Assembly (NCBI RefSeq): GCF_000003815.2
Contig: NC_049997.1
Location: 8,064,676-8,128,675, forward strand
DNA length: 64,000 nt
Direction of reading: 5' to 3'
From: Branchiostoma floridae
Lineage: Eukaryota > Chordata > Leptocardii > Amphioxiformes > Branchiostomatidae
Every line of letters starts with the position of its first letter. Positions within the stretch are counted from its first letter, which is position 1. Position numbers and translations under genes: made by a program. This document shows positions 44,936 to 56,400 of the stretch, in pieces. The notes beneath the pieces are model-generated. The model made no database searches. It saw nothing but the letters and a program-made list of their open reading frames with translations, and was not told where the DNA came from.

Positions 44936-47451
44936 GTACTACCTATGATTCATGTGTAGAGTATTTCATGAATCATTTCTAATTCACGCTGATGTCTTGG
45001 CAGGATGAAAGGATAATATGTTTTTAATAGTTTTATAAATGTTGACAGGAGACATTCAAAATGGTATTATGTTCTTGAACAAATGGTTATGAAACATTGA
45101 CATGGATTTAGTGATGTATTTCAGGTAATCACTAGCAAACGCTTGCTCTCAATGGATTTCACAATTGTAGCTACAACCAAGGGTTTTAAACTAGTCAGAT
45201 AGTCCATTTGTTCCTGGTTGTATTAAACAACAAGCCATTTTTCACGGGTCAGCTTAGAGGTAACAGGGTCCAGTCTGCTATAAGAACAGGCCTGCTTCTG
45301 TCATTCTAATTCACCTTTTGAGCAATAAAATTCAAACAAACTCCCCAGCGTACGCTAAACTGGGTGGGCAGGTAACACTTACATTATAGCATTGTAGATA
45401 AACATGTAGCTGAAATCTCATGATGGTATGGCTACAAGACCAAGTCTGAACACTTTAAAGCAATACTACCAATTAAGCTGTCACAAGTCAGTTCAGAAGT
45501 TACAACAGTAAGTGACTCCAGATTAACAAACTTTAATTTGTTTCTTAATTCCTCAAACCAATGACATACATGTATATGTACAGCTCATTAACACAAAGAA
45601 AAGTGTTCTTGTTTGTAACTTCATAACTCTACTTAATATGAAATTATTTGTCTATGATTCTCCATAACTGAGAGATCTGAATCAGATTACATGGTACGAC
45701 TGTCACCAATATTTAACATTTCTAAAGGCTGTCTGGAACCTAGTACATACACAAGAATGCTATTGTTATAATTTTTTTCAAGACATTTTAGGTTGAAGAC
45801 AGCCATTTGATTGTTCCACAGGCTTTTTTTTATAAAGAATACTAGTAATAGGTACATCTGTTTACGTCTTTGTAAGAATTGCCCATTACTAAAAAATACT
45901 ACATGTACGTGACAATTGAGTTCAGTTTCGACAATACTTTAATTTCTTATTACTGTAAATGCAGAAACTTTTGTGGTGGTTTAATGTTTGCGGTTTTCAC
46001 GGTGCGGCTTCACCGCAAACTTAAAACCACCACGAACATTTTTTTTTCATGCCAGTAGAGTCTAAGATGCTTCAACATCTTAAAACCACTGCGAAAAGTC
46101 CCTTTTCCTGCTACCGCGAAATTAAATCCCCTCAAAGTTAAATGCATTTACAGTATTCAACTATAAAGCATCACGGTTGAAGTTTCTGCTAAGCATAATC
46201 TACATGTAGTCATTGAGGCTGTTGAAAATTTTGTGGTCACAATATCTCCCTCCCTCAAGGCACTAGTTTCTTTTCCCTTTTTTCTGCCCTTACTTTTACA
46301 CAAGATGAACCATTCTCCAAATTCATACTAAAATTGCAAGTTGAACTTAGGTATTTAAAGGAAGTTTGACTTCCAGACTGGATGACTTTAAACAATAGAA
46401 TTGCAGATTCAAACAAAACAAATGGCATCCATGATGATCTAATGTTTAACCAGGATGATTACGATAAATCTCCTCCATGGTAAGGTTGCCTTTTGGAACT
46501 GAATTTTATCAGAATTTCAACAACCAATGGATTTAAAAGCAGTATCGAGGAAAAGATAGCAAAAGTTACCAAGGGCTAACGCCTATTTGCTCCTAATTGT
46601 AGAGACCACGTCTCTACAATTCAGGTAAATTCAGTGGTTACAGGATTAAGCAACAGAAACAAATTATATATGAGCCTTGGCCTCACCCCTGAGGTGTTGC
46701 CAAAAAATCTGAAGTTTTGTCAGGGTAGGAATCCCAATCTGTCTGGAGTTGCCAATTCCAATGTTGCAATGGGAGTCTCCATCCACAGACTTTGATCAGG
46801 ATGCTACAAATGCGTTAGGGTGCATATGGCCTCCTTTTCATAAATCCTGACTTTCAAGTTAATCTTATTCCAAGCCTCATTTCAATAGTTGAAACTCAGG
46901 GGATACACTGAAGAAACACACCCCATAGAAGAGAATATCTCCTGTGTGTATCCTCCCTTTTTTCCCTAGTCAGAGGGTTTCCAATGTTTGTTATGGAGGA
47001 CATATATCCAAAACGTATCCTTGTTGCCAGTCTGTGATCCCTATGTTATGGCAACCAATCTCTTCTAGGAGAGCATACTGCATTTAGCAGACAGCAGGCT
47101 GGCAGGTTCTAAATTAGGTTCTAATGTGTTTCTGTGGGTGGAGTATATAGTTGGTTATGGATATTAGCTATATTTCCATTGGGTTTCACATGTGCATCCT
47201 TCAGTGCACAATTGAAATCAAAATAGAACAATGTGTCTTTAAGGAATATCTATGAATTTTGGGATCTACACATTCAGTTGAGTACAAATAGAAAATTAGC
47301 AATTTTGCCAGATTTCAATCTCTACCTTCAAAGTTGACACATATCAAAATATCCAAATCCTCTTCATGATAAAGATTAAGTCTTATTTTTGTATATAAAT
47401 CTAAGTTGCATCTGAATCTTCTTGATTTGGAAGTACGACCAACTCCAGTTG
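44936..47451. other. Convergent intergenic region between GM2A-like D and the SLC37-like gene
   Basis: Presumably includes the 3' UTR of the SLC37-like gene (minus strand). I could not place its poly(A) site. Apart from the MITE at 45951-46155, no exon or RNA gene was recognised. Confidence 0.4.
45951..46155. mobile_element. MITE with TACTGTAAATGCA ends, copy 1
   Basis: Terminal inverted repeats TACTGTAAATGC / GCATTTACAGTA. Inside are the characteristic 'GTGGTTTAATGTTTGCGG', 'CTTCACCGCAAACTTAAAAC' and 'CTACCGCGAAATTAAATCCC' blocks. A closely similar copy lies at 50984-51195 and a 3' fragment at 55951-56003. Non-coding. Confidence 0.8.
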
Positions 47452-50400
47452 TCACGTAACAGTGGATGCCTCTGGTTTACAGCAACGTTCACACCAGCCT
47501 TTCATCTCCTTCACAAATAGTCTCAACAGGAACTGGAAAAAAATGGCATCATGAGTTCAATAGAGTAATGGCAACATGAGTTCAATAGAGTAAAAAAAAT
47601 GGCATCATGAGTTCAATAGAGTAATGGCAACATGAGTTCAATAGAGTAAAAAAAATGGCATCATGAGTTCAATAGAGTAATGGCAACATGAGTTCAATAG
47701 AGTAAAAAAATGGCATCATGAGTTCAATAGAGTAATGGCAACATGAGTTCAATAGAGTAAAAAAATGGCATCATGAGTTCAATAGAGTAATGGCAACATG
47801 AGTTCAATAGAGTAAAAAAATGGCATCATGAGTTCAATCAAGATAAGTCTGAGTGGAGAAGAAGGATCCATTGCGACCCGTGATGACATCCCTGATGTCC
47901 ACGTTCAAGGTTCAAGGGTTCAAGGACAACATATGAAAAGAGACGGGACCAACACACAAAATCGTGAATACACAAAGATCTGCAAGACTATTAGAAAGAA
48001 CATGGCGCGAGAGATTGCAGCCTATAATGAGAACGAGCAGCTAGAAGCACTGGAAGCCTCCAGAGGACTGAAGTCTGTCAGAAAGAAACAAGTCCTTGGC
48101 AGGAATAAGATGACAACTCTTAAGGAAGAAGATGGTACACTGATCCACGACCTTGACAGAATGGTAAAAAGATGTGAGGAATTCTACGCAAACCTGTACA
48201 GTACAAGACAAACACCTAACACCACAGGAAATACAACTAGTAATGAACAAAACACAGAACAAACACCTCCAATCATGCCATCTGAGGTACGAGCTGCCAT
48301 ACAACGGTTAAAGCTAAACAAAGCCCCAGGGGATGACAACATTACAGCAAGCATCCTGAAGGCTGGAGGAGAACCCCTTGTAAATAAGCTCACGCAGATG
48401 TTCAACAAATGCCTGAGGGAGGGCAAAGTTCCAACTGCTTGGAAAAATGCCTCCATTGTTCTCATCCACAAGAAGGGCGACACAAATGACATCAAAAACT
48501 ACCGTCCAATCAGACTGCTGTCAGTGATCTACAAAGTCTTCTCGCAAATCCTTCTGTGGAGAATGATGACGACTCTAGACCAACACATAACACGAGAACA
48601 AGCTGGATTTAGGTCTAAATTCTCCACCATTGATCACATCCAAGTTGTCAGCCAACTCCAGGAAAAGGCCAATGAATACAAAATTCCACTATGTTTTGCA
48701 TTTGTGGACTATGAAAAGGCGTTCGACTCCATCGAATTTGAGCCGATATTCACAGCACTCGAACACCAAGGTGTTGACCCAGAAATCATCACTCTTATAC
48801 GTGACCTATTAAATGGAGCAACATCCACCCTCAGACTCCATAAAGACAGTGAAAAGATCAAAATGGAAAGAGGAGCACGGCAAGGTGACAGTCTCCAGGA
48901 TGCCATCATCAACAAGATCAACTGGGAGGAAAGAGGGATAAACATTGATGGTGAATACCCGTCCCATCTCCTATTTGCAGATGACATCATCCTAGTGGCA
49001 ACCTCACCACAAGAACTGGAAGAAATGCTACAAGACATACATGATGCTAGCAAGCCAGTAGGTCTCAACATGCACCTAGGGAAGACCAAGGTGATGTATA
49101 ACAAACATGTAGACAAAGCTCCAGTAGTGATAAGTGGAGAAGGAGTAGAACAGGTTAAAAGCTACATCTACCTAGGAAGAAAAGTGTCAGAAGATGGAAG
49201 TCTCCTGCCAGAGATCAAGAGACATATCACACTGGGATGGACAGCTTTTGGAAAAGTGGACAACATCATGAAAAGCCATAAGGTGAGTATAGGACTTAAG
49301 AGAAAAGTTTTTAACCAGTACATTCTCCCAGTGATGACTTACGGAAGCGAGACATGGGCACTAACCACTACTCAGATGGAGATTCTTCGAGTTGCTCAGA
49401 GGAAAATGGAACGGGTAATGCTAGGCATCACACTCCGTGACAGGAAAAGAAACTCCTGGATCCGACTCCAGACAGGAGTTACAGACATCATCACAGCAGT
49501 AAACACAGCTAAACACCCCTGGGCAGGACACGTAGCAAGGCTACAGGACAACAGGTGGACACTACGGGTCACGGAGTGGACTCCCAGAGAATGGAGGAGA
49601 CCCAGAGGGAGGCCATGCACCAGGGGGAGAGACAGCCTGCAGAAACACCTAGGCCCCACCTGGCCACAGACTGCAAGATGCAGAAGAGTCTGGAACAGTT
49701 CAAGGGAGGGGTTCCTCAAAGAGAGCGACAATACCCTGCCATGAGTGAGTGAGTGAGCGAAAAAAAAAAATTCCGAAGACTTAATCAACCTTTGTAAGCA
49801 ATCTGCCTCATGTCAAGCTCTTATAATATAAAGACAATATTTTTTTCATGTCATTTCATCAAACTGAGAGGTGAGTTTGACAACTAGTTGTGACAGATAG
49901 ATCAATGATACACTATCTCCAAGCAGATCCTACAATGGCATAAGATAGTACCAAACTGGCCAAGGAGTGTAGTCAGTCAAGAGGTGTCCTTTTACCATGT
50001 AGCCAAACACACTCCTCAGCCGGCTTCACTCCTCTGCCAGCTTTTGATACTATCTTATGCTACCGTAGGATCTACTTGGAGATTACATGCTACACACAGT
50101 CAACTCAGATTTAAACCTACCAGACAGGCCAGTACATCCGAAGCCATGAGCATGTAGAAGACGTTGTCCCATTGGGCAGCACGTTGGCCTGCTCCTGCCT
50201 TGTTGAGGATGATACCAGCCAACAGTGGGCCAACCGCAGCACCTGTTACAAGAAGAACAAGAGGAAGAAGAACTTTATTGCGCAACGACCGTACACGGTA
50301 CAATGTATGGCAAAAAAAAGAAGAAACAAACTTATCATCCTAATTACTAAAACAAGTATCAAACTTAGTACATATGCAGATTATGAATATTGAATGAAAT

Positions 50401-53400
50401 TTGCATCCTAATTTCTAGAACAATAAGAGCTAGCCTAAATCATTGATATTGAATAACAATCGAGTGGGGCTAATTATGAGTTTCGGCATTTTTTCTTATG
50501 ACAAAGCAGTCCTTAATATATTTACCTATTTCAGCATTGTGGGAGTTACAACAGATGTTTGTTATTTCTCAACACAATATGAAGCTTCAATATGATTTTC
50601 AAAATTGCATGCATGGCAACAAATAAATTATGTGAACAATGTAGGGTTTCATTGGCCTAATTTTCCATACAGTGTACATTTACTAGACTAGCTAACTAAA
50701 AGAAACTCCATGCCAAAATTTAACATCTAATCAAACAATGATAACTTAGATATTGATAAACTCCTATCCTATCCTGTACTTACCTATAGATCCAGTTCCA
50801 TCTATAATGGCTGTAACAGTGGACAAGGCTTTGGCATTCCCCTTCAGACTTTTATGTGTTCCCTGGAGAGAAAGTTAAATGTTATTAGTACATAGCCTGC
50901 TGCAAACACATACACTGGTAGTAAATTGTTAAATCTGTACAACTAATACTAACGTTACATTGTAAAAAAATGCTGCTAAAAAGTACTGTAAATGCAGAAA
51001 TGTTCGCGGTGGATTAATGTTCGCGGTTTTCGCGGTGACCACTTCACCGCGAACTTAAATCCACCGCAAACATTTTTCTATTATTGTATTAGACTGCAGT
51101 CTATGGTGTTACCGCGAATTTAAATCCACCGCGAAAAGTCCTTTTACCCGCTACCGCGAAATTAAATCCCCGCGAACTTAAATGCATTTACAGTAATACA
51201 TTTTACGAGTTATTGTAATAACTATAGCTTGCATCAAGGCCAAAGAGGAAAAGTTTAGCTTGCTGAGGAGCTATTCTTCCAGTGTTCATGTCACAGAGAA
51301 AACAGATGAAATGCACAGTATTTACAGGTTCATCGTACTGGGAAAATTCCCCTAGCTCTTTCCAACCAGCACAATAAGCAGTAGACCACAGCTTAATGTC
51401 CCATCCTAAGGACTGCAACTCATCCAGTAGCATGCATGTCAGGTGAGCGACACAGCCAGGACTCAAATTCACGGCCTCTTGCTCCAGAGGCAAGGTTACT
51501 AACCACAGGACTACACACAGTTCAGTGCGTAGGACTACGTGGGACTATGCATACTACAGTATTACAGAGGAAAATTTGAAATCTAGACCCTCTAAAACGG
51601 CATTTCATGCATTTTGACGGGCAAATTTTGCTGCCAGACTAAGCTAAGTTTGATGGCAATTCTGTTAGAAAGACACATGGTTTTAGCGAGGGCGATGCCC
51701 ACAAAATATTTTCACGATTTCGAGTGCCGAAGGTGCGAGCTGTTGCAAGGTTGGACTTTGGAAATTTCGAAATCTGCACCCTCTGAAACGACATTTTCTG
51801 TATTTTGAGGGACAAGTTTTGCTTGCAGACTATGCTAAATGCCATTTTTGTCAAAGAAAAAGATGTTTGAGGGCGATGACCTAAGCTACCACGCACAAAT
51901 TTTCACCATGTCGTTGTGAGCGCCGGAGGCTTAAGTCATCGCTAGGGAGGTCCGGAGAAAATTTTAAATCTTGACCGTCTGAAACGTCATTTCCTGAATT
52001 TCAGTGGCACATTCTGCTTGTAAACTAAGCTAAGTACGATAGTACAATTTCTATTGGTTTAAAAGATTTTTCAGAGCAACGCTCCCGCAACATGTTGTCC
52101 TGCGTCAAAGACGCAGTCGTCACAAGGGAGGTCTGGCGAAATTTTGAAATCGGGACTCTCTGAAACGCCATTTCTTGCATTTTTAGGGGTAACCTATGCT
52201 GTTAGACTAGCTTGATTTTATGAAATTTCCATCATCAAAAAAATACACAAGGTTTCAGCTTGATTTTTTTTGGGGGGCGACGCCCCCCCAACATATTTTC
52301 CGGGGGGGCAGCCGCCCCCCCCCTGCCCCCCGGTGCCGCCGCCACTGTATTATGAGCTTGTCTTTTGTCATCAGTCTTAGTAAGACACTCAGTCATGTAC
52401 ATACCAGATCTGCAGACACAGCTGTAGTGATGAGTGCATACGGACCGTTCACCAGGAAACCCAGGGCTGCAAGCATACCTGTTGGACAGCACGGAGGTCT
52501 GAATAACTGCATATTCAGACCAAAACTTCCTATTTCAACAATTTAGAATAAATTAGCACGTAGCCATCAATCAGAAGTCCCGATTTTATATCATGATCAG
52601 TTATGATGCTGTAATGTCATAAAAAGTGCCACAAAGGGTGACTGATGAATCTCCAGTGGTCATTATTCTAAATGACCTGATTCAACATGGATGAGAGATA
52701 CTTAGGACATTGACCAATCAGAATGAAAGCCACAGGATATTGACCAATCTGAATGAAAGCCACCCGACATTGACCAATCAGAATGAAAGCCACATTGACC
52801 AATCAAATAAACAGACATATATACATACAACTAAGGGGAAGGAACAATTCATTAGCAACTACTTTTTTAAATGAATGAATTATAAGCCAATATAACTTTG
52901 CAAATACATGGCCTTTTCATACTGTGCTGGCCAAAACAAAGGACTAAAACACAATGTCCATTCAAACTCTAAGCCTGCAAAAACTTAATAAAAAAGTTTG
53001 CTGCAAATTTTGTGAGTCTCAGAACAGAGTTGCTTCAAGACTTTACAAAATAAATAAACTTACCTATAGCTGTTGAGGTGGATGGTTTAGTTTGAAAGAC
53101 AACCTGGGTAACGTAGAGCTGAAAGAAGATGAACAAATAATGTAATATCCATTATTTTTTACCAGTAGTAACTGTTTCCTTTATCTTTACATTATGATGT
53201 ATCATGTTATAGTTGTAAATTCTTTTTTTATTTCATACAAATCATTCTACTTGTGTCAAACTCATTGTTCTTTTAAATATATCTTGAAAAGTTGGCAGAA
53301 GAAAACAATTTCATAGAAAATATAGTCCTTACATAAGATTAAGAATCCTTACAATAAAACTTATAAGTCAATAATATCCCTGCACATTAGCAAGTCTGGT

Positions 53401-56400
53401 AGAAGCTGTTCTGCTAGTTGAAAAATACAGCAAAACACTACACCAAAATCACAAGAACTTTAATCCCATTAAATTGCAGTCAACTACAGATACAATGTGT
53501 GTAGCAAAACATAATGAAGAATTTTAGTCTTACCATAGGTGCCCCAAGTACCAGCATGACCACACAGCACGTGGCTCTCCCCCCTGTAAAGTCTGAAATG
53601 GTACCTGCCAAGAAACCACCTGGGGAAAATAGGTCATTAGAACATCCAAACATGAACAGCAAAACCTATCTCTTCTGTTTCTAAGTACTGAAATCTCTTA
53701 CACTAATTAGATTTACACTAAGACTTGCAGTGCCTTCAAATAAGCAAAAAACAAGTTATTAACTACTTTTACAAGTGGATACTAAGAGGGATTGGCGTTC
53801 AGTTGATACATTATACATTGTATAATCGGGAAGATGTCTTTACAGTTAAGGATACGCAGTGAAAGAACTTTGAAAAAAAAGGTAGGCAAACACAACAACA
53901 TCTTCTCTTCTTTACAATACCATATAATCCTTAAACAAAAATGAAATTAAAGTGGAGTAGTTACTGATAAAAGCAATCAATCAGGGGTACAAAGGTTTTA
54001 TCTTACTCATTTGTTATTCATGACACTAGAAATGACTCCACCTCTGAGGTGTTGCCAAAAAAAATTTTCTTTATTTTCAAACTCACCGACAATTCCTCCC
54101 ACATCGAAGAGAGTTGACATGTCTCCTGACACTGAGGGACTGTAGTCCTCTGAAAGTGATGAACATACAGTAAATGGGTTAAGGTTTCTTCTACAAGTTA
54201 ACACTACTTAAGGTGGTTCACAGTATCTTGTTTCTATGTCAGCGAAAGTTGCATATTTGTTAAAACTTAAAAGCATAAAGACCTTTTATCTAGTTTATGG
54301 CCTTAGGCCATGTTGATTTGATTATATGGATGACATCTGCACGTGCATCAATTTTTGACCGCTTCAAAAAATTAAAGAAAAAGTTTTCAACCATACCTTA
54401 CATTTTAAAATGCTTATCAGATAGCAACCTACCAACAAACTTAATACATAAACCATCCAGCCAGCTGTTCTTGGTTTATCTTGGTGACAAACAGGAAGAC
54501 AGACACACAGACCAACCCTGCCTAAAAATAACCTCAGTCTCTTTTTTTCACAGAGGCAACAAGACAATAACAGTGGGGATCACCTGGTTCACAAAATTCA
54601 AAGGCAGCACAAACCAATCAGAAATGCTGAAACAAATGCCCTTACCTTCATCCCTGATGTACTTAGGCAGCCAATAGAGGAAGGTGTAACTGACCAGCTT
54701 GGCAAAGAACAGGCACATGCTGAATTCTATTACTCCCTACAGGAAAGACAATAAGATGTAGTTAAGTAACAAGTATTGTATTTGATTCCTGTATTCTATG
54801 TATTGCATTTCTATTATAATAGGTTGAAAGAATATTCAATGGAAGTGTAATAGAATTATGCAGAATTAATGACAAAAACGTTCATAACGCATGTCTTTTA
54901 TTCTATAATATTTTATGCAATAATAAATTATGCGTGAAAAACTGTAGAAAGGAAAATATATCTGTACTTATCTATATATTTATTGGTTTGGCTGTTCAGC
55001 ACATACAACCATGTATATGAAAAGATGAAAGTTGAATCTCTACTTCTGGATAAATAATAATAATTCCTGGATGTATAATCTTCACAAACATAACCATGTA
55101 TATGGTACTTAATTAATGAAAGACCTTTTTGTTGTTGTACAGTTAGTGAACAACTTACAGGAATTTTGAGAGCACCCAAAAAACTGATGGCTTTTGGGTT
55201 TGTAGGTCCTCCTGATAGTGGCTTGATCTCTTCACCCAATAATGGCTCTGAATCGGCATGCTGAAAATAAACAAACAAACAAATAAACAAACTGTTACCA
55301 AAACAATCTAACGTGAACACAAAAACTTAACCCCATCCTCTGTAGGGTGCAAACATTTTTATTGTTTAAAAGAATGTAATGAAATAAAATAAAATAAAGA
55401 AAAATGCACACGAAATGTAGAGATAAGATGCATATGGCAATGGATCACTGGGGACATCTAGCAGCGCAGCTTTGTATTGCAGTCTGCAGAAATAAGTAGG
55501 ATTGTTTTTCCCCACATTTTTAGTCACAAAAGTCTTGAATATCAACCCCAGAAGCAGGATAGAGAGGACAGCCAACACCGTCTATCTACCACCAGTTTTC
55601 TACAACAACAACTACAACAACAACAATGGGAATATTACATCTACTGGCAACGATGCCCCCTCGTCAACCACCTCGGTAGTCTCAGTCTCAGACTCATCAC
55701 CATTGCACAGCTGCCACATGGGAATATGTTGCTGTGAGTGAGCAGTGGTGTTAATTCTGTTTACTAGACTAAGAAATTAGGACTATCATCAGAGACTACT
55801 ATTAATCATGGTGGTTCCATGTTAATATTTTCGTCGACTATCTGTCCACTGGGAATTCATGACACCATGATCATGCATTCCCAATGTATTAATACTGTGC
55901 ATTAGAGTGGCCAAACTACAAAATTCAAAACACAGAGATAACATCTTTTCCCTCCCACCACGAAATAAAACCCCTACGAAAGTAAATGAATTTGCATACA
56001 GTACTTTGCAAGAAACAAACTTATTGGACTATGAACACTTCCTGAATGTTACAGATCTAACAGATTCCCTATGATTTCTGCTCCTGGTGATAAAAATATC
56101 TGTAAGCTTACAATATACAACTGCATGTACTCATGGACAATACTGAGAAGCACATTCTAGGTGTTAGGTATATCTATCATTTTCAGATATGTCACAAGGC
56201 ACAAAAATGTATTGTTTAATACAACTTAAAGTAATCCAGTCAAAGTAGAATGAACACAAACATACCGTAGACTGCTCTGCTTGTACTGTGTAGCTGTCTG
56301 TCCTGCTCTTTTTTTCCATCACTATCCCAACTTCCTTTGGTTCTGTGAACGAACAAACATAGCATACAAGTCAACTTCAGACATGGAGCTATGAAGGAAA

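Noticed and set aside
48709-49788. Minus-strand frames of 130-135 codons
   Set aside because: Antisense shadows of the RT frame at 47828-49744, with no domain of their own.
55477-55741. Glutamine/asparagine-rich frames
   Set aside because: Produced by a short CAA-type microsatellite (ACAACAACTACAACAACAAC) in an SLC37 intron; no start context or splice support.
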